Below the pieces are notes generated by a model. It had not been told where the DNA came from. It did not search any database and saw only the letters and a list, made by a program, of their open reading frames with translations. DNA of 64,000 bases from Phlegmacium glaucopus (lineage: Eukaryota; Basidiomycota; Agaricomycetes; Agaricales; Cortinariaceae): positions 292,386-356,385 of the forward strand of contig MU130382.1 in assembly GCA_015039465.1 (NCBI GenBank), given 5' to 3'. Position numbers and translations under genes: made by a program. Shown one piece after another: positions 50,110 to 62,000 of this stretch; positions within the stretch are counted from its first letter, which is position 1; each line of letters begins with the position of its first letter.

Positions 50110-50810
50110 TTATGAAGATGATTTTTCATGATTACGATTACTCTTTTCCCTGAGCTCCTGAAGCGTTTTGGAAGTCGTTGGTATTGAAGGATCCCAGTCG
50201 GCTTGCAGTGTGCCATCATCCCAGCTCCGCATAATATTTCCTCCTAAAATGCCCATTCGATCGGATGGGAAAATTTTAAGACGTTCCAGACGTCGTTCAC
50301 GCAGCTTGTTTTTTGGTAACATACCTGACACTGCGTGCCGAATGATCTGTACCATAATGAGTCAGTAGCATCACAATATACGACATAACACACGCACCTC
50401 GTCTGGATGTCTGTCTTTCATATCTTTATACGGCGTCTCTTTTAGTCCACCTGGAAACATTGAATGTTTTCGGAAGAGTAATTGTTCCTCTTTCCTGCCA
50501 GTTGCTTTTACTTTTCTCGAGTTCGTTACGATCACGTAGTCGCCACAGTCCACTATATTTCCAGAGAGCGTTAGATTGAACAATGAACGGGTCGAGGCCA
50601 ATATGATAGCGAACCACTAGGGTCATAGATGGGTTTATGTTTCCCCATCAACACCAATGCAATCCTTTCGGCGAGTTTACCCAAAATACGGTCGGATGCG
50701 TCGACGTGGTGCCATACTCTGGCATATGCCAGAGCCGTCTAAAGAATATCTTCAGAATATACAATAAAACACAGAGCAGATATACACACATTGCCGACAA
50801 CTTGGGACAT
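50110..50810 (-). CDS. MRPL23: Mitochondrial ribosomal protein uL13m
   Basis: Four exons keep phase: 50790-50810, 50618-50738, 50398-50552, 50110-50346, giving 177 residues. A large-subunit protein of the mitochondrial ribosome. Family marks: [59 protein letters not shown], and [20 protein letters not shown], the signature near the C-terminus of L13. The N-terminus is short and lacks a long targeting peptide, as in yeast Mrpl23. It converges on the gene at 49017-50050 with only 59 bp between stops. Confidence 0.92.
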
Positions 50811-53355
50811 ATTATTTTCGAGAGCGACCTGTTGAATACCTGTTGACTACAGAAATTCACGTTCCTTGAATATTTTCCCACGACCCTTTTGAATACATAA
50901 TTTCATAAACGTTAATTTATTAATTATGAAATAACCCTCCTTCTCCCGAGTACATATACCCTGTCTTCACGAAACTGAGGCAGAAATCCACCGACCTCTA
51001 TATCGTAAGAAGAATTGTATTCTCGCAGGCTTTATATTAGAAATGGTCGACGAACATGCATTCTCCACCCTGCGTAAGTGCTTTCCTGACCTCGAGGGAA
51101 CCTAGGAAGGTTTCACACCCCAGATAATCGATGCTCTTTTGCATACTTGCTTGTCTCGGCTGTAAAGTGCTTCTCTTCTCTGACCTCATGTCTTAGGGAC
51201 AACCGCATGCCTCGCATTCTATAATATCTATCGCCTTTGTGGAAAAGACACTTCTCATGAACTTCATCCACGATATCAAGGCATCTTTATTAGATCCCGA
51301 TTTCTCCTCAAGGTAATATAATGGGATTCTATCGCCATCCGTGAATATGGATGTAGAAGGTTTTCAAATATTCCGAAAGACACGCTCTTAATTTTTTCCC
51401 AACCATCGAAGGCTAGTACACATTGATTAATCTTCGTACATGGTAATAACTCACTGCGGATTAAATTGTGTTCTAGGCTGAGACTTGCGTTTCTTTGTAC
51501 GATTTGATCTCTTTTAAAGTTCCCGAGTAGGACACGGCTCCTGTGCTTTCTGCATCAAACATTCAAGCAAGCGTGCGAGTCGGACTTTTTGAAAGGTATC
51601 TCCTGCCTCGCCTCACAATTTAAAACCGTTCCAGTAATCCTTCATGGAAAATCACTGCAAAATTACAAGCAACGGTCCTATAATAAGCCGTTTCATATCT
51701 AGATCTTGCTTCCCCTTCTGTTTGAATGGAAGACTTAACATCTTTGACAAGTCAGCTCTCTCACCATGTAGGCTTCTTCGAGATACGCCTCCGGCACGGT
51801 TAGGTACCAGACCCGTCAACTTCTTGGCTATATACTTATATCCGACCTCTTCGCTGCTCTGTCATTCATCTTACTTATCAAGGTTCCTCCAATTGTTTCA
51901 CTTGTGACGGGTCTTCGGGGATTGCGGCAATCAACGCAAAAGCTAAATCCAAACGAAACAGCCACAACAAGGGCCCGACTCTCAAGGGTCAGTCGCGTTA
52001 ATGGATTTGTGATACATCTGTCAAGGAGATAATTTCAAACGTTAAAACCTGGACTTCTTTCAAACGACAGGCTGAGAACTTTTATGCTTTATTCTTTTAA
52101 ATCTGGCATTCTCGTAACCTCACTGTCACAACGTCATGTTTTAGTGCATTGCACTAAAGCCTTCAAGGCAGCATGCGATGCTCTTAAAATTGTGATTCTA
52201 GACAATTGATCTATCATAGTCGATGGTTCTTTCTATATGGCTAGCTAATAGCAAAGGGGGGTCTATACCGTGACTTATTTCACTTTAAAGGGGTATTCTT
52301 TCGAAATTCACATTTACATCGCTCATTATCCGTTGGAATAATTATTTTCGTCACGAATCCGAAACGAAATATGGCTCCTGCGCCACAGCCGTATCTCTCT
52401 CCCAAATGCAGAGCTCATACGCAAAGGCCGTATACGGTATTTTTCAAATGCGTCGACTTTGACCGTACCTAATGACTTGTCCAACACTGACATTGGGACC
52501 CCTGGTTAAGTTTTTATTTTTTAGCCGTGGGGCTAATAGACAAAGGGTCGTGATGTGTATTTTTTCTCTAATGTCTAGGCCACCTCCATTCCGTGTCTTC
52601 AGTTCAATTAATCATTTTTCTTCTCTTGAAGTTTACTCGGGTGTAAAGTGCTTCTCCTCTCTGTCCCCGTGTTGTAGGGACTACCCTCACATTCTATTTT
52701 AAGCCTTTAGAACTAAGGTTAAGTAGTGAAGACAAAAGCAGTAAGGCTTGAATGTAGTCTCTCCTAGCCAGACTTCGATATATGTAATGTGCCCTCAGGC
52801 TACGGATCACGATATATGAAGTCTGTTTTTTACCGCGCCCTCCGAACCGTAATCTTCAAGTTCGGACTTTGAAAATCTGGTCGCAGGCATTTTTCTCAAC
52901 GAGGAAGAGGTTGTTGGATAAAATTTAGAGAAAAAGACTTTTAAGAGATCACAGTAATCATTTTTGTAAAAATTTAGGGGCTTATGAGCTGATGTGGAAG
53001 AGTTAGGCAAATGGGTGAGCAGTTCGAGGCAATCTCAATGATTATGTAAGGTCGTCTGACCCACAGGAACGAAATCGACAACGAGAACTCAGCCGCTCAG
53101 GACGAAATTTTCACCCGATATTCTCTAAACTAATTCCATATCCCTTGCATATAAAATGTCGCAAAATATCCACCCCGTCGCGTCCACTCGACGCGACGAT
53201 AATTGAAGCTCCGAAGATTACATAAGAAGTTTCTGAATTGTCACGCTGTTGATCGTTGAGACTCAGAGTATTGACAATTGTTTTGAAAGTCGTCACGCTT
53301 TTCACGTGTCACAGTCTTCGTATCTTAGACACTAGTTTGTCGGTCTCAATCCAGT
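50811..53355. other. Lineage-specific stretch with duplicated fragments
   Basis: Apart from the small candidate gene at 51043-51702, no gene is convincing. A segment around TGTAAAGTGCTTCTC-TCTCTG and TAGGGAC-ACC occurs twice, at about 51170-51230 and 52638-52700, showing that a piece of that candidate (intron 1 and the start of exon 2) was duplicated. The rest is unassigned. Confidence 0.45.
51043..51702 (+). CDS. Small multi-exon hypothetical gene (tentative)
   Basis: Candidate exons in phase: 51043-51073, 51197-51312, 51477-51518, 51568-51595 and about 51635-51702. The start reads MVDEHAFSTL, then TTACLAFYNIYRLCGKD, then SRFLLKAETCVSLYDLISFK and QACESDFLK. Donors (GTAAGT, GTAATA) and acceptors (TTAG, CTAG, CAAG) are plausible, but the last intron would be only 39 nt, so the 3' end is doubtful. 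No family recognised. The duplicated first-intron/second-exon junction near 52640 suggests a small gene family. Confidence 0.25.
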
Positions 53356-54030
53356 ATGGTTTGGCCAGCATCAATTGTTAACTCTTTCAACTCCGTGGCC
53401 CATATCACCACGGATGAGTCGGCTTATTATGGGCCATTCAACAAATTACTCTCCTATCTGTTCCCTTGGGAATCAGACTTTGAAGTTGTCCCTCAGTTGA
53501 AACGACCTTTGAATTCGCAGGGTAGCCTCGACTTCGTAACGGTTCTTGTAGTCAACTTCGCTAGCCACCCTGTCTTCTTCGTTCAAGTTTCACCCTCCGG
53601 TTCGCTTTGCTTGCGATCTAAGCGGGAGGAAGCTGATATCCAAATGCGCCAACGGTTTTCGGAATTCCTTGACAAGCCTATAATTCCAGTATTATACGGC
53701 ATCAGTGCGATGGGGCCAATTTTATCAGTATACAAGTACGATATTAGTAGTGGTTTGTCACCTGTGCTGATCCCTCGCCATGTCCGTTTCATGAACGATG
53801 TTGCGCCGATGGATCGATGGAACTATCATATTCTTGAAGACGCTGGGGAGTTGTGTATACAGACACTCGTCTACGAGATCAAAAACATGTGTGCCCAAGT
53901 GCAAGGTGTGCACCGTTGTGCTAATTACTATCTGAAGTATATTTACTATCTGAAGTATATTGATCTCATGAAATCCGATGACGTCGCGAACCAATGCCTT
54001 AATAGGCGCCCCATTGGATTTACGCCGTGA
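53356..54030 (+). CDS. Conserved orphan protein, PD-(D/E)XK-like core (tentative)
   Basis: Single exon, 224 residues. The core reads LDFVTVLVVNFASHPVFFVQ followed by a helix with RQRFSEFLDKP and IPVLYGISAMGPILSVYKYD, then DRWNYHILEDAGE. Related agaricomycete proteins, as I recall them, have an acidic residue and lysine (EIK type) where this one has FVQVSP, a strand-strand-helix layout suggestive of a PD-(D/E)XK nuclease fold. If so, the catalytic residues are lost here. The C-terminus shows a small in-frame duplication (YYLKYI twice, 53926-53960). No signal peptide. Function unknown. Confidence 0.5.
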   Translation: MVWPASIVNSFNSVAHITTDESAYYGPFNKLLSYLFPWESDFEVVPQLKRPLNSQGSLDFVTVLVVNFASHPVFFVQVSPSGSLCLRSKREEADIQMRQRFSEFLDKPIIPVLYGISAMGPILSVYKYDISSGLSPVLIPRHVRFMNDVAPMDRWNYHILEDAGELCIQTLVYEIKNMCAQVQGVHRCANYYLKYIYYLKYIDLMKSDDVANQCLNRRPIGFTP

Positions 54031-54304
54031 TAAGGGGGGATGAGACGCCCGTCGCATGGGAGTTTGAGGGCAATTGTGTTGGTCACAGGACGTACGTAGG
54101 CATGAGCTACCAAAAATCCAAAACGAACCAACAGCGAGCAAGGGTTGGATTTCTGTAAGCAAGAGGCACCGATCGAATTACAAAAAGCGTCTAAATATAG
54201 AACTACTGCGACAACCTACTTGTTATATTGACGAGAGGGTATTTCAAGAATTTCTTTGTCCTGCGACCGCCCTACCCATCTTCCCATACAGACAACGAGG
54301 TAGC

Positions 54305-55444
54305 TTAGACTGTATTGAGATCCCTCAAAATACTGCTGCTAGAAATCTCTCCCTCTCTGAAAGATCCTAACATCGTGTTTCTAAATACTCGACAAGCCAT
54401 TATATTCATAATTACGACGTTGGGAAGCACGAATATTACTTGAAGAATGGGAGGGATCGTTTGAATGCACAACATGATCACCGTTACGAGAGTGATGGTA
54501 ACAGTGATCCTGGGGAGGGAAAAAGCCTGTTAGCTGGGTTAAGCACGAGATATACGTTATGGAAGTACTAACAAGTAGTAGACCTGTCCTTCTTGTAACA
54601 TTGCCTTGGAGAACACCGGCAGGTAGTCACCAAGGATCAAGACTCTGACGCTATTCCTGACCGTGCGAGGAACGTAAGAATTAGCGCACAACCGCCATGT
54701 TATGGCAAGGAAGACAAGAGTATCGTTGACCAGGGACACGATAGTTGCCGCTGTTACATATGCCTTGGTGTGTGGGACGACATGACATAATCCTGGGATA
54801 GCCTTCGCTCCTACAATTTTAGCAATGAACGTCACGTATCCGGCTACAACAGCCAGCCACGAGCATGCAAAAAAAGCGACTACTCATGTGTTTCTTTCGA
54901 ACACGGCTCGGGTACGGAAGAAGAAAAGGAGGGATGAAAATATGACAGTGAAAGGGTAGAGAATTTCCAAGGCTTTTTCAGCCAGGTCACACCTAGAAAT
55001 AGGTAGTGCTGAAGAAGAATCAGAGTATTGGTTATGAAATAGTAGTGGAAGCTCTGTCCTCACTTTCTATTATTGCATTGCCTAAAATAAATCCTAAACA
55101 ACATAACCTGTAACAACAGACAATAAGTTGGGGAAATTGCAACAGAAAAACGTAAGCTTACCTCGATAAAAAATAAATAACTGTCGGAAAACGTATCCGA
55201 TGCTCGGAGAGGAGTTCGTAATCACTGAGAATGTGGTTTAAAATGTCCCAAATGAACACCTAACTCTAATTAGCACAATAAACCAGTTGGTAGGCACCAA
55301 CCAACTTACAGCCAGAGTACCGACAGAGACGTACTTCACAACTAGCACCCGGAAGACGATCTCAGGCGGAAGGGAGCACAATTGATCGACTACGTTGGGG
55401 AAGCTTGGTACACTATCATTAGCATCAACGGCCTTGGACGACAT
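54305..55444 (-). pseudogene. DUF6533 membrane protein, copy 1, nonsense mutation
   Basis: Same exon layout as copy 2. It starts MSSKAVDANDSVPSFPN, includes VWDILNH-type helices, KAYVTAATIVSLVNDTLVF and the family ending VVIMNIMACRVFRNTMLG. At about 54884-54886 the tryptophan codon of the membrane segment RNLWVVAFF in copy 2 is TGA here (RNT-stop-VVAFF), which removes the last half of the protein. The rest of the frame is open, so the loss looks recent. Confidence 0.7.
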
Positions 55445-55681
55445 TATCCGTTAACGCGTTGGGCAAATGGTGTGGATTCAGTCGATTTGAAATATTTTAA
55501 GAGATAAATGTAAGCTCCTTCATAGATGTTTGTGTTGGCGCTTGTCGCAAGTTAGCGGAGTGATCCGATAATCTATTATCTAAATATAGAACTACTGAGA
55601 CATATGTTTAAGTTATATGAGTTGAAAATTTCCTGCTTGATTCGTCCTACTCCCTATCTTGTCATACAGACAATAGATAGC

Positions 55682-56805
55682 TTAGCGGACTGCATCGAGG
55701 TCCCTCAAAATACCGTTGCTAGAAGTCTCTACCTCTCTGAATAATCCTAACATCGTATTTCTGAATACTCGACAAGCCATTATATTCATAATTACGACGT
55801 TGGGAACTATGAATACTGCTTGAAGAATGGCAGAGATCGATTGGACGAATAACATGATCACCGTTAGGAGACTGGTGGTAACGGTGATCCTGCGGAGGGA
55901 AAAAGTTTATTAGCTGGTTAAGCACGAGATATATGTTATGGAAGCGCTAACAAGTAGTAGAACTGTCCATCTTGTAACATTGCCTTTGAGAACACCGGCA
56001 GGTAGTCACCAAGGATCAAGACTCTGACGCTATTCCTGATTGTGCGAGGGCCGTAAGAGTTATAGAACAAACGCCATGATATGGCAAGGAAGACAAAAGT
56101 ATCGTTGACCAGGGAAATGATAGTTGCCGCCTTTATAAATGACTTGACGTGTGGGAGGACCCGACATAATCCTGGGATAGACTTCTCTCCTTCAATTCTA
56201 ACAATGAATGTCACGTATCCGGCTACAACAGCCAGCCACGAGCATGCAAAAAAAGCGACTACCCATAGGTTTCTTTCGAATACGGCTCGGATACGGAAGA
56301 AGAAAAGGAGAGATGATAATATGATAGTGAGGGGGAAGAGAATTTCCAAGGCATTCTCAGCCAGGTCACACCTAGAAATAGGTAGTGCTGAAGAGGAATC
56401 AGAGCATTGGTTATGAAATAGTACTAGTGGTAACTCACTTTGTATTATCACATTACCTATAACGAATCCTACACAAGATAGCCTGTGATAAGAGATAATA
56501 AGTTGGGAAAACTGCAACAGAAAAAAGTAAGCTTACCTCGATAAAAAATAAATAACTGTCGGAAAACGTATCCGATGCTCGGAGAGGAGTTCGTAATCAC
56601 TGGGGATGTGGTTTAAAATGTCCCAAATGAACACCTGACTCTAATTAGCCCAATAAACCCAGTTGGCAGGCAACCAACTTACAGCCAGGGTACCGACAGA
56701 GACGTACTTCGCGACCAGCACCTGGAACATGGTCTCAGGCGGAAGGGAGCACAATTGATCGAGTAGGCTGGGGAAGCTTGGTACACGGGCGGTATTGTAC
56801 AACAT
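55682..56805 (-). CDS. DUF6533 membrane protein, copy 2
   Basis: First exons 56683-56805 and 56537-56634 keep phase, followed by a short exon near 56485 and a long one ending about 55960, then a last exon to the stop at 55682. The protein starts MLYNTARVPSFPSLLDQL, continues VFIWDILNHIPSDYELLSEH and has several hydrophobic helices (LFPLTIILSSLLFFF, WVVAFFACSWLAVVAGYV, AATIISLVNDTFVFLAISW, ILQAVFIVPNVVIMNIMACR). DUF6533 is a large agaricomycete family of six- or seven-helix membrane proteins, function unknown. Exact borders of the middle exons are uncertain. Confidence 0.65.
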
Positions 56806-57180
56806 TATTCGTTAACACGTTGGGAAAATGGTGTGGATTTAGTCGATTTGAATATTTTACGAGATAAACATAAGTTCCTTCATTGGTAGGCGATTTGTGT
56901 TGGCGCTTGTCGCAAGGTTAGCGAGGCATTGGGAGCAGTGGTCCAAATGCCAGTCACGGATATGTAACTGTATTTGTACCCACCCACCTGTCACGTTACA
57001 CGTGCGAGGGTTTTGTGTTGAGACTAACTGTATTTGGGTGGATCAAAATTGACCGTTTTTGGAAAAAAAACATAGTTATTTAATTACCTAATTAGTTATA
57101 AGCTCAATAAGTAGTATTAGTACTTCGAAACTAATTGATTTACAATATATAATTTACATAACTAAACATGGTAGGGTATA

Positions 57181-59011
57181 CTACCGAAGTTCAACAGGTG
57201 GTACCCACTCTGGAATATCCCCCCAGTCAAACTTCTGGCTCTCGAAAGCTTGGACAACTGATTGTGGTAGTGCTTCTTTATAATTAGGTGGAATTTGTTG
57301 ATCATAAGGGGTTGAACCAGGCTTGTAAATAGATTTGGTGCGAGGTGGTATAGAGGAAGTGGTAGAGCCGGAAGTTGGATTATTACTCGAAGGATTTGAG
57401 GATACGCCGGACTGCATGTCTACTGAGATAGAAGGAGCGGTAGTGCTATTGGTGTTGGAGGAAAGAGGGTTGCCGGTAGATTGAACGTTATTATTGTTCT
57501 GTCCAAACACAGGGTTCGATGTATTGGTATTGAATGCAGATGGAGTAGTATTCAACCCAAAGGTGGAGACCGGTGCTGTCTGTTGCGGTTGTTGCGGTTG
57601 TTGCGGTTGTTGCGGTTGTTGTGGTTGTTGTTGTTGTTGTTGAGAGGGAACGCCGAAACCCGAAGGCGCTCCGAAAACCGATGTTGGAGCCGGTGTTGGA
57701 TTCCCGAAGACAGAGGTAGTTGGGGGAACAGATGTGATAGGAACAGGTTGACCGAACGAAGGCTGACCGAACACCGAAGTTGGGCCGTTTTGGGTGGCAA
57801 GACTGAATGCGGAAGGCTGGGTGGCAAATGCTGAAAACCCTCCGCCGCTAGTGGCGGTATTAGTAGCAGGGGTTGCATTGTTACCCCCACTAAAAGCACC
57901 AGACGATCCTGTATTATTGAAAGCACTGAATGCTCCCGAAGCAGGCTTTATAAACGATGACGTCGTCGACTGCCCTAAAGCTGAAGGTTGTCCAAAGACT
58001 GAGGATGTAGCAGGAGCTTGTGGAGGTTGACCGAAGGTAGATACAGGGGCAGCAATGTTCAGAGGCTGTCCAAAAGCACCTGTTGGTGCTGTTGAATTTG
58101 TCGATGTCGATGGGTTCTGGATGGGTTGACCGAAAGATGGTTGACCAAAAGCTGACTGGCCAAACGTGGATTGGCCGAATGCTGGCTGGCCAAAGGCCGA
58201 AGTGGTGTTAGAGAATGCCGAGGAGGTAGATGGGAGTGCTGAAGTTGAATTGGTGTTGTTCCCGAGGGTGTTTTGAGCGTTGGCTACAGCCTCAAGGCGA
58301 GCGGGTAATCCACTCTGTTTGACCGCTTGCTCATAAGCTTGTGCTGAATTATTCCGTGCATTCTTGAGAAAAAAATGAATAATTGTTCATTCCGGAAGGT
58401 TGTGATCAAACATACCACAAACATCTGATCTGCTGCCGCTATTTGCCTCCCTTCGTACTCGAGCTACGGATTATAATTCAGTTCAAAGGTTTGTGCAATA
58501 AAATACAGTTACGGCATGACTCACATAGGAGTTAATATTCCCTGAAGCTACGGCTGCAGCAGCTTTTACGCGTAGCTCTTCAGGTGACTCGTCCAACCCA
58601 GCGATCAATAGCGGTTCGTGTTTAGATGGAGCATAAGACGATAAAGGCCACATAGGCTTATCGATATGGGGCGTAAGATCGTTGGAGATACTCGTAGCAC
58701 TACAAGGTGGATTAGAACGGGATATTGGACATCTAGAATCTTACTTGAATGGAAGATTGATTTTCGTGTCATTGTTTCCACCGGCTGTACGATTCCATGA
58801 AGAGGCTGTATTTCGGTGGTTAGAAAACATTGGAGATTTAAGATATGTAAAATAACTACCTCCAAATGCGCTTTGCCGAGCGTTTGCAGGATGCTCGTTT
58901 CTGCAGCTATCACCAAATCTGCACTGTCCTTTAAGAAAGAACTGACAGACGGCCTGTTAAACGAATAAATTATTAGAATATTAGAGTAAAATTGCACACG
59001 AAACTGACCAT
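57181..59011 (-). CDS. NUP42: NUP42-type FG nucleoporin with CCCH zinc finger
   Basis: Six exons keep phase: 59009-59011, 58860-58953, 58745-58805, 58525-58699, 58416-58463, 57181-58362, giving 520 residues. Yeast Nup42 (Amo1 in fission yeast) sits on the cytoplasmic face of the nuclear pore and helps Gle1 and Dbp5 release mRNA. Visible: a CCCH finger right at the N-terminus (VCQFFLKGQCRFGDSCRNEH), a conserved helical region (DKPMWPLSSYAPSKHEPLL, DESPEELRVKAAAAVASGN, EYEGRQIAAADQMF), then many FG units (AFGQPAFGQSTFGQSAFGQ and similar), a polyglutamine/PQQ run (57580-57645) and a C-terminal segment ending DIPEWVPPVELR. Exon 1 is only the ATG. Without it the finger would have no start. Confidence 0.85.
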
Positions 59012-59061
59012 GGGTGTTCAATACAAGGCTGATGTAATCAATCAACCAACTTTTGACTCTA
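59012..59061. promoter_or_regulatory. 50-bp bidirectional interval, NUP42 and centrosomin-like gene
   Basis: Start codons on opposite strands lie at 59011 and 59062. Transcripts of the two genes must overlap or start almost at their ATG, since 50 bp leaves no room for two separate promoters. Confidence 0.5.
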
Positions 59062-62000
59062 ATGTCAGCAGCACAACCACTGGATCGCTCTGGGACAAGT
59101 ACCAATACGCCTCCAGACCTCTCTATAGCTTCTTTGACCAGTTTCGCATTTACACCAGGTAGACCAGGGCTACGAGCACCATCCACATCCACCGCTCAAT
59201 CTTCTGCACCTATAACTACACCATCTCCCCCTTCCAATAATACCAATGGTTTATCTGGGGCGTTTTCTAGACGGAAAGCAGGAGATTTGGGATCGATCTC
59301 TCTCTCTACGCGCTTAACCACCATGATGTCACATCAAGATGATGATCCGGAGGATGAAGCGGACGTGCTTGGTACTCCAGGGCCAGAGAAGAAACGGTGG
59401 GGCGAGACTGCCGCACCGGAAACACCAGTTGTAGCCAATCGCGCAAAACGAACAAAAGGAAACGGTCCAGGAGGAGGCGTAACCCTCACCCTTCGAGATC
59501 AAGAAAAGGTGTGTGTCTAACACCAAAAAAAAAAAATTAGACAGAAATCTATTCAACTAACTAATACTTAAAACAGCACATCGACAGTTTGAAGAAAGAA
59601 AACTTCAACATCAAACTGCGAGTCCATTTCCTCGAAGAACAACTTGCCCGACTTGCTCCAGACCAAATCGACGCGGCCCTCAAACAGAACATCAACCTCA
59701 AAATCGAGGTCCAACAACGTGGTATGGAGATGAAGAAACTTAAGAAACTAGTTTTATCTCTCGAACACGAATTGGAGAGATTGCAACGTTCAGATAGCAA
59801 TCGCAATCGGGAACGAGAGCTAGAAGACAAATTGGAAGAACGCGAACACGAATTGAGAGAACTTCGCAGACGCAAATCTGGTAACAGTTCCATGGACAAC
59901 AACGCGCTGAGAGATGCAGAAGCTCGGAACGAAGAGCTGGAGGATGAACTTCACAATACCCGTGCTCTATTAGAAGAAAACATGGATGAAATCGACCGAC
60001 TCAAGGAAATCGTCGAACGCGAATCTTCTCTATCCTCGTCCTCAGCAGCCGGTGGAAGCGAAACCCGCCTCGAAAGGCTAAAAAGACGAGTTGACAACCT
60101 TGAAGTTGAAAACGAAAACCTTCAAAGCAAACTCCAAGACCACATCGATCTACTGGCCCAACGTGACGACGAAAACTCTGATCTTGCAGATCTTATATCT
60201 TCTCTCCGTCTTGACCTTGAAGAAGTCCAACTAAGACGTGAAGCAGAGTCGGTTGAGCGGAGTGAATCACGTGCACAGATATGGGAGGAGAGGGAGGAGA
60301 GGGAGGCTGTAGAGGATGATTTGAACGCGTTGAGGGATCGGTTGGCGGCTGTGATGATTGAATTGCAGCAGAAGGAAGATGAGGTCGAGGTTAAGGCGAA
60401 AGAAATTGATGATTTGGTGGCTGAGCATCAAAGGATCGTAGAAGTTGTTGAGGATGAGTGGAGAGGTGAAGTGGACGAAGCCAGAGGTCAAGTTGAAGAA
60501 TTGAAGGACGCAAGTTATTCTGTTTCTCACCATAATCTTTTCTTACTGTTTTTACTCCCAGGTCCTAGCTGAACGGGAAGCCGAATCCAAGGATCTTAGA
60601 GTGAACATCTCAGAGTTGGAAGCCAATACCGACCTTTTACATTCCAAATTCGAAGCTGCATTTGCTCATCTGGAAGCAGAAGCTGATGAGAACGAGGCCA
60701 AGATGGAAGGGATGCAGGAGACCATTGATCAACTTGGAGAACAGATCTACCACCTGGAAGATGACAATGATCGGTTGAAGGAGGAAGGAGAAAGGATGAG
60801 AGAAGAAGAGACAGCGGAAAGAGAGCGGTTGGAGGCTCTCAGCGCAGCTTTGAAAGAGGTTTGGCATTCATTTTTTCAAATTAAGAAATGGACTAACATC
60901 CATGTATTCTTCAATCATAGAAAATCTCAACTCTCAAAGAAGAACTCAAACACATGACCGAAATGTACGAAACCTGTAGCCAAGACATCCACGCACATCG
61001 TTCCAGACAAGAAGAGCTTGCCCAACACGTAGAAGAACTCGTCTCACAACTCCAATCCGAACGTTCCGCCCGTGAACAAGCTGAGACTGACCTAGACGCA
61101 GCCGACAACGAACACGACACCAACTTACGCAAACAACAACGTATCCTTGAAGGCAAAGAATCTGCATTACAGAGCGCATTAGCAGACCTAGCTAGGACGC
61201 AAAGCCTTTTGTCTCAAAGGGAAACTGATCTGGAAGCGGTTCAACAAGCGTTAAAAAATTTAGAAGCGGAGAGGAAGAGGTTAGGAGAGACGCATACTAC
61301 CGCTAGGTTCTCGTTGCAATTGGAAACGGATAGGATGAAGAGGGATATGGAAAGGCTCGAATCAGAACTGGCAAGAGCAAGACAAGATCTGTCTGACAAA
61401 GACGTCAAATCTCGTGAACATGATTCTTCATTGGATAAACTCCACGCTGAAAATCGGGACTTGCAAACACAACTCGGCGTGCAAACGCAAGCTAGGCTGA
61501 ACGTGTCTGAGAAGCTAGATCTGGTGTTGGCTAATTTGAAAGGCAAGGAGGAGGAAGTCGGGGCGTTGAAGAAACGTGTGAATGAGTTGGAGGGCAGGTT
61601 GGAGAAGGATCAAAGGATGTTGTTGGGTCAGGAAAGCCAATACAGGGATCAGGTCACTGAGAGGAATACACTGCTGTTGACGATTTATCAATATTTGGAT
61701 AAAATCCTAGGGGTTGATAAAACTCCAGTAAGTGATATTATCTTTATCTTTTTTCTCGCCGCTCTAATTCTTCTTTTCAGAAAAAAAGTGGTCAAGCTGA
61801 AACGAAACCATTCACCAATTTCGGCGTCTTCCATGACAACCTCATCACCCGACTCAAAGCTCTCAGTCAGATTCAAATGGACTTTGACAAACGATGTAAA
61901 GAGATTGAAGCCCGGTTTACTGAAAAAGTGGGAGATATGAGGAAACAACTTGATAATCGATGGAAACAAATCGATAAATTTGAGACTAGTCTGAAGACCT

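Larger units (their letters stand above)
54192..56940. repeat. Tandem duplication of about 1.37 kb
   Basis: Two copies, about 54192-55560 and 55580-56940, carry the same gene and its downstream flank. Anchors: CTCGACAAGCCATTATATTC at 54388 and 55768 (1380 bp apart) and TGTGTTGGCGCTTGTCGCAA at 55531 and 56896 (1365 bp apart). The copies differ by scattered substitutions and small indels throughout. Confidence 0.9.

Noticed and set aside
58981..59192. Minus-strand frame starting MDVDGARSPGLPG as the N-terminus of NUP42
   Set aside because: It is antisense to the first exon of the centrosomin-like gene and does not join the zinc-finger frame; the ATG at 59009-59011 with donor GTCAGT does.
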